DNA of 17,957 nucleotides from Deltaproteobacteria bacterium (GTDB lineage: Bacteria > Desulfobacterota > Dissulfuribacteria > Dissulfuribacterales > S140-46): assembly GCA_015491585.1 (NCBI GenBank), contig WFVQ01000157.1, positions 1 to 17,957 on the forward strand. The letters are read 5' to 3'. The notes beneath the pieces were generated by a model. The model made no database searches. It saw only the letters and a list, made by a program, of their open reading frames with translations, and was not told where the DNA came from. The stretch's first letter is position 1, and the number at the start of each line of letters is the position of its first letter. Made by a program: the position numbers and the translations under genes. Below are positions 1-7,550 of this stretch, one piece after another.

Positions 1-1720
1 CCTTCAGCCAGTAGAGCTTGCCGTAGTTGGTAAAGCAGAGGAAGTAGTCGTGAGTGGAGGCTACGAACAGGTTCTCGACAAAGTCGTCCTGCTTCTTGGA
101 TGTGCCAGCGATCCCCTTGCCCCCTCTGCGCTGGCTCCTGTAGAGGCTGACAGGGTTGCGCTTTATGTAGCCCCGGTGGGAGAGGGTAACCACCATGTCC
201 TCCTCTACGATGAGGTCCTCGATGTCTATCTCCTCGGGCTCGGGGATTATCTCTGTCCTGCGCTCGTCGCCGAACTCCGCCTTTAGCTCCAGGAGCTCCT
301 GTTCGACGATTTCCAGCACCTTCTGTTCGCTGGAGAGGATCTCCTTGAACCTGGCTATCTCCTCAAGGGTCTTCTTGTAGTCCGAAACTATCTTCTCCCT
401 CTCCAGGCCGGTGAGGCGCTGCAATTTCATATCCAGGATGGCCTGGGCCTGGACAGCCGAGAGACCGAACCGATCCATCAAGCCGTTCTTCGCCTCCTGA
501 GGATTCTTGGAGGCCCTTATCAAGGCCACCACCTCGTCGAGGTTGTCCAGGGCAATGGTGAGGCCCTCGAGGATATGGGCCCTCTCCTCGGCCTTGCGCA
601 GATCATATGTGGTGCGCCTGATGATCACGTTCTTGCGGTGCTGGAGGAAGTGGGCCAACATCTCCTTGAGATTGAGGAGCTCTGGACGCCCGTTGACTAT
701 GGCGAGGAATATGATCCCGAAACTGCTCTCGAGAGGGGTATGCTTGAACAGATGGTTGAGCACCACCTGGGCCACGCCGTCGCGCTTCAACTCGATCACT
801 ATCCTCATTCCGTCGCGGTCGGACTCGTCCCGAACCTCCTGGATCCCCTCTATCTTCTTGTTGTGGACCAGGAAGGCAATCTTCTCTATGAGCTTAGTCT
901 TGTTCACCTGGTAGGGAATCTCGGTTATGACTATGTTCTCTCTATTCCCCTTGGCCTGAGGCTCTATTACTGCGCGGGCACGCATCTTCACAATGCCTCT
1001 GCCGGTCTCGTAGGCATCCTTGATCCCCTTCTTCCCGCAGATATAGCCGCCTGTGGGGAAATCCGGCCCAGGTATGAGCTCCATGAGATCGGCAACAGTA
1101 GAATTCTCATTTCTGATCAGGGCCACGAGGGCGTCCACCACCTCCGAAAGGTTGTGGGGAGGAATATTGGTAGCCATACCCACGGCAATACCAGCGGAGC
1201 CGTTCACCAGGAGGTTGGGCACCTTGGAGGGGAGGACCAGGGGCTCGTTCAGAGAGTTGTCGTAGTTTGGAACAAAATCCACGGTCTCCTTTTCGAGATC
1301 GGCCATGAGTTCGTGGGCGAGCTTGGTGAGCCTCACCTCTGTGTAACGCATGGCCGCAGGCGCATCGCCATCTATGGAACCGAAATTCCCCTGGCCGTCC
1401 ACCAGGGGATAGCGCATGGAGAAATCCTGAGCCATCCTGACGATGGTATCATAGACCGCTGCATCCCCATGAGGATGGTACTTACCTATGACGTCGCCGA
1501 CTATCCTGGCGGACTTCTTGTATGGTTTGTTGTAGTCGTTACGAAGCTCATGCATGGCGTAGAGTATCCGCCTGTGCACAGGCTTGAGGCCATCCCTGAC
1601 ATCTGGCAGGGCGCGCCCAACGATGACGCTCATGGCATATTCCAGATAGGATTTCTTGAGTTCCTGCGCTATGTCCCGTGAATCCGGCGGGACCTGAAAC
1701 ATGTCTTGCTGTTCGGCCAT
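1..1720 (-). CDS. gyrA: DNA gyrase subunit A, C-terminus missing at the contig edge
   Basis: GyrA is the breakage-reunion subunit of the A2B2 gyrase that introduces negative supercoils. About 573 residues are readable from ATG at 1720, which follows a GAGGAG ribosome site. The winged-helix and tower region is intact: the quinolone-resistance region reads GDVIGKYHPHGDAAVYD, and the catalytic tyrosine lies in AAMRYTE (Tyr126). A coiled-coil segment follows, then the first blade of the C-terminal beta-pinwheel. That blade carries the GyrA box QRRGGKG, which separates gyrase from ParC, so this is GyrA and not topoisomerase IV. The remaining pinwheel blades lie beyond position 1. The residue equivalent to E. 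coli Ser83 is Ala, while the Asp87 equivalent is kept (Asp91). The gene follows nikR on the same strand by 53 bp and may be co-transcribed with it. gyrB is not in the window. The reading frame is open throughout. Confidence 0.97.
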   Translation of the reverse strand, partial: MAEQQDMFQVPPDSRDIAQELKKSYLEYAMSVIVGRALPDVRDGLKPVHRRILYAMHELRNDYNKPYKKSARIVGDVIGKYHPHGDAAVYDTIVRMAQDFSMRYPLVDGQGNFGSIDGDAPAAMRYTEVRLTKLAHELMADLEKETVDFVPNYDNSLNEPLVLPSKVPNLLVNGSAGIAVGMATNIPPHNLSEVVDALVALIRNENSTVADLMELIPGPDFPTGGYICGKKGIKDAYETGRGIVKMRARAVIEPQAKGNRENIVITEIPYQVNKTKLIEKIAFLVHNKKIEGIQEVRDESDRDGMRIVIELKRDGVAQVVLNHLFKHTPLESSFGIIFLAIVNGRPELLNLKEMLAHFLQHRKNVIIRRTTYDLRKAEERAHILEGLTIALDNLDEVVALIRASKNPQEAKNGLMDRFGLSAVQAQAILDMKLQRLTGLEREKIVSDYKKTLEEIARFKEILSSEQKVLEIVEQELLELKAEFGDERRTEIIPEPEEIDIEDLIVEEDMVVTLSHRGYIKRNPVSLYRSQRRGGKGIAGTSKKQDDFVENLFVASTHDYFLCFTNYGKLYWLK

Positions 1721-1773
1721 AATTGTCTATCTTCTCCTCTCGCGGACGGGTTTGAAAGGACGGGATGAACTCC

Positions 1774-2208
1774 TCACCTGAGATCCGCCCCTGTTGTAGT
1801 CATGGTCAACTGGCAGTGCTTGACCCCTTTGAGGGCACGGAGCTTGTCAGCCAGATCCTTGAGCGCGGCGGCGCGCCCCCGCACGATGGCGACCTCGAGG
1901 CAGTTGTGATGGTCGAGATGGACGTGCTGCGAGGCCACCACGGACTCTGGAAAGCAGTGCTGAATGTCCAATATCTCGTTCACCAGCTCCCTCTTGTGAT
2001 GATCGTAGACATAGGTAATGGTCCCGATGACCTCCTTGCCCCGCACGGAGTCGGCCCACTCCTGTTCCACGAGCTTCTCCCGTATGAGATCCCTGATTGC
2101 CTCGGAACGGTTCCTGTACTGCCTCTCCTTGATGAGGCGGTCGAAGGCAACGATCAATGCGGTGGGTATGGAAACCCCGAACCGGGTCAAGCGGCTCTCT
2201 TCCTTCAA
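1774..2208 (-). CDS. nikR: nickel-responsive ribbon-helix-helix regulator NikR
   Basis: NikR is a tetrameric repressor that binds Ni(II) and controls nickel uptake genes. The N-terminal ribbon-helix-helix starts at LTRFGVSIP and includes NRSEAIRDLIREKL. The C-terminal ACT-like domain holds the full square-planar nickel set by comparison with E. coli His76, His87, His89 and Cys95: the first His is in DIQHC, the next two in SQHVHLD, and the Cys in HHNCLE. The spacings 11, 2 and 6 are preserved. The frame opens at GTG 2223, but nothing resembling a ribosome site precedes it. TTG at 2208 has GGAGA seven bases upstream and gives the usual short N-terminus, so I prefer it (144 codons). No nickel transporter or nickel enzyme is in the window, so its target must be elsewhere. 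The gene lies between the pilus operon terminator and gyrA. Confidence 0.93.
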   Translation of the reverse strand: MKEESRLTRFGVSIPTALIVAFDRLIKERQYRNRSEAIRDLIREKLVEQEWADSVRGKEVIGTITYVYDHHKRELVNEILDIQHCFPESVVASQHVHLDHHNCLEVAIVRGRAAALKDLADKLRALKGVKHCQLTMTTTGADLR

Positions 2209-2231
2209 GACCTCTTCTCCCACGAAAGTTT

Positions 2232-2255
2232 GGGCGGCCTGAATGGCACGCGCCC
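2232..2255 (-). promoter_or_regulatory. imperfect dyad in the nikR leader, possible operator or hairpin
   Basis: The arms GGGCG (2232-2236) and CGCCC (2251-2255) enclose a second pair, GCC and GGC, around the loop TGAAT, with three unpaired bases on one side. It lies between the upstream terminator and the nikR start. A TATATT on the minus strand (2266-2271) could be a -10 element just upstream of it, but no credible -35 is present. The dyad does not match the E. coli NikR site GTATGA-N16-TCATAC. An autoregulatory operator or an RNA hairpin are both guesses; chance is possible in GC-rich DNA. Confidence 0.22.
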
Positions 2256-2280
2256 TTGGGTCGAGAATATAACATCGTGG

Positions 2281-2320
2281 AGAAAAAAGAAAAAGGGTGT
2301 GAGGAGATGCCCCACACCCT
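2281..2320 (-). terminator. Rho-independent terminator of the pilus operon
   Basis: Read on the minus strand, AGGGTGTG and CACACCCT form a perfect 8-bp stem around an 11-nt loop (2302-2312). The stem is followed by a T-rich tract of about 14 bases (2281-2294) with two interruptions. It begins about 27 bp past the secretin stop codon. There is no T tract on the other side, so it acts only for minus-strand transcripts. It should insulate nikR from the pilus operon. Confidence 0.85.
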
Positions 2321-2347
2321 GTATGCCGCCTTATCTCTATAATGAGG

Positions 2348-4216
2348 TTACAACTCCACTATCTGTGGCCTGAGCAGGATAATGAGCTCCCTCTTCATCT
2401 TGTATTTTCTGGTATTTTTGAACGCATGCCCCACTACAGGTATGTCACCCAACAGCGGAACCTGGTTGTCGTCCCGTCCGCTCACGTTGCTGATGAGTCC
2501 TCCCACTATGAGGACCTGGCCGCTCTTGAGCCGCGCCATGGTTGTGAGCTCCCTCAGCTTGATCCTGGGCAGCCCAACCTCTGCCACGTTGTCACCATTT
2601 CCAAAGGTACGATACTCTATAGGCTCTTGAAGCTCAGAGGTAACCGGGGTGAGGTGGAGGATGACTTCGTCGTCGCTGGCGATGTTAGCCAGCACACTGA
2701 AGCCCAACCCAGAGAGGACGCTGGCCGTGTTCACCGTATACGTCACTATATCCCCCCCTGCACCGCCAGCATTGATGGTAGAAGTCACTTCATCTATATA
2801 TCTGACGCTCTCACCCACAGTAATCATAGCAGGCTGGCCGTTAATCAGGGATAACTTTGGATTCGATAACACCTTCACATCGCCGTATTCATCGAGGGCA
2901 TTCAACAACACCTCGAAATCCTTTGGGAAAAGTTCAAATTGACCGATCAGCTTCACTCCATCGGTGGGATAGAGAATATTGTTGTTTCCGAAGGTGATCC
3001 TGCCGTTGAAGTTGTTGTTGTTTTGTATGCCACTCAGCAGATGGCTCCAATCCACACCCCGCTGGAAGTTACGGTCAAGCCTCACCTCTATGATCTTAGC
3101 CTCCAGCAGCACCTGCCGGGAGAGCTCCTTCTTCAGGGAGGCAACATATGCCTCCACCTGTTCCAGAAGGGAACGGGGAGCTGTAACGGTTATTATCCCC
3201 AGGGGCTTGTCGATGGTGTAGAAAAATCCTTCCCTCTGGCCTTCATCAGAGGAGGCGCCCGCGGCTCCTCCCTTTTTCTTAGGAGATGTATCCGCCTTCT
3301 TCACCGCGGCGAGCCCCAGCTCTGCCTTTTTCTGCTCGACACAAAGGGCCTGCTGCGCCGGCCTGGACGGGAACTGCTTCCGGCAGAGATCTCTAATATT
3401 GGCCTCTTCCTCGGCTGTAAGCGTATTTTCTGCCACAGGAACAGCTAGTGAACCAAGTTTCAGGATGCGGGAGAGATTCTCTTCTATGCTCTTCCAAAGA
3501 TCTATGTCATCGTCGTCGCTCTCGATGGCCACGTTACCCCTGATAACACCTGCCACATCCTCGCCTGCACCCAGGAGATCACCTCCGACAGAGGTGCTGT
3601 ACTTGCTCTTTATGAAGGGCACAGGGACATAGAAGCGACGGGTGTCCTTATATTTCACGAAAATGGTATTGTTTTTGAATTCGTAAAAATAGTCGAGCTG
3701 GCGCAACAAGTTATCAAGGGCCTCCCAAAAATCGTCATCAGGATTTATATGAACGTCGACCATCGCAACCTGATTCACGTCACTGGCCCAACCAACATTC
3801 ATGCCCTTGAGCTCGGCCAACCCTTTCAACACGTCCCTGAGCACGACCTTTCCGCCCTTAGCCTTTATGCTTGCCCCGACCTTCATGCGCGGCAGGGAGG
3901 TCTCGGACTCGACCACCTTGACATCTCCAAGAGAAAAGGTGGGTTGCCATGCCACAGCAGGCCTGTAAGGTACAGGGGTTCCTGTATCCCCAGGCGATGC
4001 GGCGCCAGAGGTTGAAGTCTCCTCCTGTGCCGCGCTGTCTCCTCCTGTGCCGGTGTCGGCTGCGCCACCACTATCGGAGGGAGTGATTATCTTCTCCTCT
4101 GACATTACGTTATAGCTATTCTTTTCCGCGCAGCCGGACACGAACGGCAACACCCACAAAAGGAGTGCTATGACTCCGATCCCACAGAGTCGAGACATCT
4201 CATCCCTTTGCCACAT
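2348..4216 (-). CDS. lipoprotein secretin of type IV pilus, MshL/PilQ family
   Basis: This is the outer-membrane channel through which the pilus leaves the cell. I start it at ATG 4216 because a perfect AGGAGG (4223-4228) sits six bases upstream. An in-frame ATG at 4285 has no ribosome site and would put 23 extra charged residues before the signal peptide. The 622-residue protein has a lipoprotein signal with lipobox VSGC (Cys29), then a Ser/Gly/Thr-rich linker and an STN-like N0 domain (about 125-190). An acidic patch and a Lys-rich insert with two cysteines (Cys278, Cys292) follow. After that come the VEAYVASL secretin N-domain repeat (about 335-365) and the secretin barrel (about 370-622), which contains VLSNPKLSLINGQPA and VPLLGDIPVVGHAF. 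The lipid anchor and N-domain layout resemble MshL more than AMIN-domain PilQ. It is the last gene of the pilus operon. Confidence 0.9.
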   Translation of the reverse strand: MWQRDEMSRLCGIGVIALLLWVLPFVSGCAEKNSYNVMSEEKIITPSDSGGAADTGTGGDSAAQEETSTSGAASPGDTGTPVPYRPAVAWQPTFSLGDVKVVESETSLPRMKVGASIKAKGGKVVLRDVLKGLAELKGMNVGWASDVNQVAMVDVHINPDDDFWEALDNLLRQLDYFYEFKNNTIFVKYKDTRRFYVPVPFIKSKYSTSVGGDLLGAGEDVAGVIRGNVAIESDDDDIDLWKSIEENLSRILKLGSLAVPVAENTLTAEEEANIRDLCRKQFPSRPAQQALCVEQKKAELGLAAVKKADTSPKKKGGAAGASSDEGQREGFFYTIDKPLGIITVTAPRSLLEQVEAYVASLKKELSRQVLLEAKIIEVRLDRNFQRGVDWSHLLSGIQNNNNFNGRITFGNNNILYPTDGVKLIGQFELFPKDFEVLLNALDEYGDVKVLSNPKLSLINGQPAMITVGESVRYIDEVTSTINAGGAGGDIVTYTVNTASVLSGLGFSVLANIASDDEVILHLTPVTSELQEPIEYRTFGNGDNVAEVGLPRIKLRELTTMARLKSGQVLIVGGLISNVSGRDDNQVPLLGDIPVVGHAFKNTRKYKMKRELIILLRPQIVEL

Positions 4217-4289
4217 GATATCCCTCCTAAGTTGTCGTGGCCCGGTGGCCTTTGCACCCTTTACCCGGGCAGGAGCACGTTTCATATTG

Positions 4290-5546
4290 TCACTTTGTAA
4301 GGGCCGTCAGCCTCTCCTGGGCATACATGACCGCATCGGCCGAAACGCCCTTGCCGGCATTCAATACGGCCTGATACTCCTCTATGGCCTTCCTGACGTC
4401 ACCCATTCCTTCATAAGCCCGTGCCTTTAGAAGCATGACGTCGGCATTTAGGGGAAACGAGGCCTCAATCCTATTGATGAGTCTCAGACACTCCCTGTAC
4501 TGGCCATGAGAGAACCGGAACACCGCGTAGTTATATAAAGTCTTATACGGCACCTCCTTGGCAGCCAGGGCCCTCTCGAAATAGACCTTCGCCTCCTTTT
4601 CCTTCCCTATCCTGGCCAACGCCACGGCCACGATGGTAGCCGCCTCGCTATCGCCAGGATCGAGTTCCAACACCCTCTTTCCGTAGTTCAATGCACAAAG
4701 CTCATCATCCTGAGCTCCCAATGCCAGGAGTGCCACCTTCTTTGCGAGTGAGACATTCGTGGGCCATAGCTCGGCCGCCTTCTTATAATTATTAAAGGCC
4801 GTATAAAAATCGTTCTTTTTCTCGGCCTCAGCAGCCAAGTTCACATACTTCTGGGCCTCAACCACCTGGTCCACGGTAACCTTGTACTTGGACTCCCCCT
4901 CGATGAGAAGAGATGGACCTTCCGGGGCAGGGCCGGCCTCCACTTCGGACTGCTTGATCTCCACCTTTGGCGGCTCAGGTGGCTGTTTCACCTCGAGGAC
5001 TCCAGAAGGCCCGCCACCTTCCTCCTCTGCGCCAGGCGCCCACACCATAGCCTTTTTGGCCGGAAAGATAAGAATAGTGTTGTATTTCTCCACACTGGAA
5101 AGCCCTTTCAGATTTTTCACCACCTCCAGCACGAAAGTCCACGGCACGTCGTCGAGAGCCAAGGTGATAGTACCTCGCACCGACTCGTCCACCACAATAT
5201 TCTTACCGCTCACCTCGCCAAGGAGTCTGAATACGTTGTGGAGATCGATCTTGTAAAAATCCACACTTATATGGGGCACATCTTCCAAAGGCGAGCCGCC
5301 TCCTCCGCCAGCCTTGGCAGCCGCCCCCTCTCCGGAACCACCTTCCTCTCCCAGCTCCTTGGCTGCTGACGGGGAGTCGCCAAGGTCGGCCGCCTCTGCT
5401 TTAGGCACCTGGGCCTCCAACTCGGCCAGCCATTTATCGACGGATTGTTCACCCTGCCTGGCAAACGCCCCGCCACTACAGGCAAAAAACGAGAAGAAGG
5501 TAATCAGACCAAAAACCAGTGAAAGCTTCCTCAACATGCCCTGCAT
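4290..5546 (-). CDS. periplasmic STN (PilQ N0-like) plus TPR repeat protein
   Basis: This 418-residue protein lies between pilP and the secretin gene. It begins with a secretion signal that ends near AFA (residue 29); a Cys at 23 (FFAC) makes a lipoprotein possible, although the lipobox is poor. A Gly/Ala/Glu-rich linker with a run of five Gly follows. Residues about 91-164 form an STN/secretin N0 domain very like the one in PilQ, including ISVDFYKIDLHNVFRLL and VRGTITLALDDVPW. A Pro/Glu-rich spacer leads to about five TPR units (about 225-415). It has no secretin barrel. I infer that it is an accessory that contacts PilP or the secretin, combining the PilQ N0 function with a TPR pilotin or assembly role. 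The start ATG at 5546 overlaps the pilP stop by one base and follows GGAGGAG. It is not a recognised named gene. Confidence 0.85.
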   Translation of the reverse strand: MQGMLRKLSLVFGLITFFSFFACSGGAFARQGEQSVDKWLAELEAQVPKAEAADLGDSPSAAKELGEEGGSGEGAAAKAGGGGGSPLEDVPHISVDFYKIDLHNVFRLLGEVSGKNIVVDESVRGTITLALDDVPWTFVLEVVKNLKGLSSVEKYNTILIFPAKKAMVWAPGAEEEGGGPSGVLEVKQPPEPPKVEIKQSEVEAGPAPEGPSLLIEGESKYKVTVDQVVEAQKYVNLAAEAEKKNDFYTAFNNYKKAAELWPTNVSLAKKVALLALGAQDDELCALNYGKRVLELDPGDSEAATIVAVALARIGKEKEAKVYFERALAAKEVPYKTLYNYAVFRFSHGQYRECLRLINRIEASFPLNADVMLLKARAYEGMGDVRKAIEEYQAVLNAGKGVSADAVMYAQERLTALTK

Positions 5547-6184
5547 CACTCCTCCTCCGGGTGGAGTACCAAAACTCTCTCCTTGACAATGGGCCTGCCC
5601 ACTATGTCCTCGCCTTTTTCGTGAATAATGACCCTGTCAGGCAAAACCGCCACCACCTCTCCCTCATGAAAACCGATCCTAGTGCCTTTTTTCAGGAAAT
5701 ACCCTATCCCTGCCGCATCTTGAGCCATTGCGACCCTCTCGCCTCCCTTCTTTTCTATCACCGCGACAAGGGTCAATTGCCCCACATCCATGCACTCCAG
5801 AGGGGATGCACACGCCCCAGCGATGGACTTCGTCTTCCGGGAGGCTACCTTGCTCTTTCGAACTGCAGGAGCGACATTGCCCCTAACGAAAGGCTGAAAG
5901 GGATCAGGCTTTCCCCCTGGATCATAGGAATATTCTACCGGCGCCAAGAGGGCCTCCAGCCGACGGCTGTACTCCTTGATATAAGAGGAGCCTTCTGTCC
6001 CAATGGCATTCCGCGCGCTCCTCGGCTTCTTGGCGGCCACCCTCCCCGCTTGCTCCTTCTGGGAACATCCCCCAAACACAAGGAGAACTAGGACGGACAG
6101 GAGTGCGGCCCCAGCCGGAAATACGCACCGCGCCAAGGCATTAACCAATTCTCTGTTGGAAACCGCCTTTCCTAGTAAAATCAT
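5546..6184 (-). CDS. pilP: type IV pilus assembly lipoprotein PilP
   Basis: PilP is a periplasmic lipoprotein that binds the PilN-PilO heterodimer and connects it to the N0 domain of the secretin. The 212-residue protein has a hydrophobic signal ending in VFGGC (Cys40), a disordered Lys/Arg/Ala-rich linker, and the family landmark KPDPFQPF near residue 93. The compact beta domain follows, with LECMDVGQLTLVAVI and GYFLKKGTRIG. The N-terminal region before the hydrophobic core is somewhat long for a lipoprotein, so a later start is possible. The ATG overlaps the pilO stop codon (ATGA), which indicates translational coupling. Confidence 0.93.
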   Translation of the reverse strand: MILLGKAVSNRELVNALARCVFPAGAALLSVLVLLVFGGCSQKEQAGRVAAKKPRSARNAIGTEGSSYIKEYSRRLEALLAPVEYSYDPGGKPDPFQPFVRGNVAPAVRKSKVASRKTKSIAGACASPLECMDVGQLTLVAVIEKKGGERVAMAQDAAGIGYFLKKGTRIGFHEGEVVAVLPDRVIIHEKGEDIVGRPIVKERVLVLHPEEE

Positions 6185-6963
6185 CTGCGCCTTCTCTTCT
6201 TCCTGCGTTTTTTACTCTTTTTCTTGGATGACTTCTTCCGCTCATCCTCGGTGAGGAACCTGTAAGTCTCGGCGGTACAGGTAGTAGTTACAACCCAGCT
6301 TCCGCCCCGCTCTACCTTGCCGCCCTGGCCCTCACCGCTTCCGCTTTGGGCTGATGGTTGGGCCTGCTGCACTGCCGCTCCCCCGCCAGCCGGCGCATTG
6401 GCGCCCTTCTGGCTCCATATCTCTCCGCTCTGCTTAGCCCCTCCCATGTTGACACTGGTTATGTGTACGATCCTGGACATGTGGGCCACCTTATCGAAGA
6501 AGGCCATAGTATTGTGAAAGGGGCCGGTTATGGTGATGTTGACCGGTATGGCCGCATAGAAATCCTGCTTGCGCTCGCTACCAGGCTTGAATGAAGAGAA
6601 CTGAAGGTGGGCCTCGTTGCCCAGGGAGGAGATCTGGCTCAATATGCTGGGAATGTCCTCGGACTCCGGCAAGAGCCTCGTTGCCTTGTTGAATATGTCA
6701 CTCAACCCTTTCAGCTCGGCCTCGAGCTGGGGAAGGGTCTTTGCCTTTGCCTCGAGCCTCCTTATCTCCTCTTGCAGCTCAGGGATCTGTTTTGTGAGGC
6801 TGCGCAGCTCCTCCTGGGTAGAAGCGAGAAAGAGGAACCAGAACGCCGCCACCGGCACCAGCCACGCGGCAAGAAAGATGGCCGCCTTCTGCCAAGCAGG
6901 CATTGTATAGACGGTCTCGAAGACCGCCGTAGGAATACCTATCCGTTTCCCGAACAGCTTCAC
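6181..6963 (-). CDS. pilO: type IV pilus inner-membrane protein PilO with polybasic tail
   Basis: PilO pairs with PilN through coiled coils and ferredoxin-like folds to form the alignment ring. The start is GTG at 6963, preceded by AGAGG and six bases past the pilN stop. The 260 residues contain a short cytoplasmic N-terminus, one membrane segment (about 25-47), a heptad-type coiled coil (about 50-90) and the periplasmic domain. Two features are unusual. A Gly/Ala/Gln/Ser-rich insert (about 186-215) interrupts the fold. The C-terminus (242-260) is almost pure Lys/Arg, with 16 of 19 residues basic and the rest Ser, directly after the last beta strand TAETYRFL. The tail is in frame and ends at the TGA shared with the pilP start. 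Confidence 0.92.
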   Translation of the reverse strand: MKLFGKRIGIPTAVFETVYTMPAWQKAAIFLAAWLVPVAAFWFLFLASTQEELRSLTKQIPELQEEIRRLEAKAKTLPQLEAELKGLSDIFNKATRLLPESEDIPSILSQISSLGNEAHLQFSSFKPGSERKQDFYAAIPVNITITGPFHNTMAFFDKVAHMSRIVHITSVNMGGAKQSGEIWSQKGANAPAGGGAAVQQAQPSAQSGSGEGQGGKVERGGSWVVTTTCTAETYRFLTEDERKKSSKKKSKKRRKKRRRR

Positions 6964-6969
6964 AGCCCT

Positions 6970-7548
6970 CTATCCTTTCCCGTTCTTTTTTACCTTGGCC
7001 CCCCGCTTGTCCACCACCGTGATGGTGAGCGCAAAGTTGGTCAACTGGTGCTCGTTCTTTCTCGTCAGTGAAGTACTAGTCAACTTTACCGAGGAAAACC
7101 ACGGCGACGCCTGGATCCGGCGCATGAACAAGGCCACCGTGTGATTATCAAGTGCCACCCCGGAAAGCACCACACTGCTGCCGCTGTACTTCAACGAGGT
7201 CAACCAAACCCTGTCTATCGGTATTGCGCTCACTATGTCGTCAAGGACCTGGACAGTCTTCGTACGGCCCTCTTGCAACCGCTCCATAGCCTCGAACTTT
7301 ACCTCGAGCTCCTTGCGCTTCGCGTTGATCTCCTTGATCTTCTTCTCCACGAACACCAGCTGCTTCTTCCGCGCCTCCAACTCCCGGAGCTTGGCCCGCC
7401 GGTTCTGGAGCTTCTGTTGATATGTAACGCCCACCGCAAACAAGGTCACAAACAGAAGAAGAGTAGAGAGGAACAGGAGGGAGATCTGCCTCCGTACCGC
7501 CTCTCTCCGCCTCCACTCCCTGACTGGTAAGAGATTTATCTTTATCAT
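6970..7548 (-). CDS. pilN: type IV pilus inner-membrane protein PilN
   Basis: PilN links cytoplasmic PilM to periplasmic PilO. The N-terminus MIKINLLP is the conserved peptide that docks into PilM. A basic stretch (EWRRREAVRRQ), one membrane segment (about 22-43), a long charged coiled coil (about 45-95) and a ferredoxin-like periplasmic domain follow, with the landmark AIPIDRVWLTSLKYSG. At 192 residues it is of normal length. It starts two bases after the pilM stop codon. The last residues (KRGAKVKKNGKG) are basic, a milder version of what is seen in PilO. Confidence 0.95.
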   Translation of the reverse strand: MIKINLLPVREWRRREAVRRQISLLFLSTLLLFVTLFAVGVTYQQKLQNRRAKLRELEARKKQLVFVEKKIKEINAKRKELEVKFEAMERLQEGRTKTVQVLDDIVSAIPIDRVWLTSLKYSGSSVVLSGVALDNHTVALFMRRIQASPWFSSVKLTSTSLTRKNEHQLTNFALTITVVDKRGAKVKKNGKG

Positions 7549-7550
7549 GG

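Noticed and set aside
575..1681. Long plus-strand open frame of 368 codons opposite gyrA
   Set aside because: It is a shadow of the conserved gyrA frame on the other strand. It has no recognisable domain and no ribosome site, and the composition is that of an antisense translation.
4217..4285. Extended secretin start at ATG 4285
   Set aside because: There is no ribosome site before it, and it would add 23 basic residues in front of a lipoprotein signal. AGGAGG before ATG 4216 fits much better.
6181..6240. Frameshift creating the basic tail of PilO
   Set aside because: The frame is continuous and ends exactly at an ATGA junction with pilP, matching the tight packing of the other gene pairs. 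A small indel in the A/G-rich stretch cannot be fully excluded without reads.
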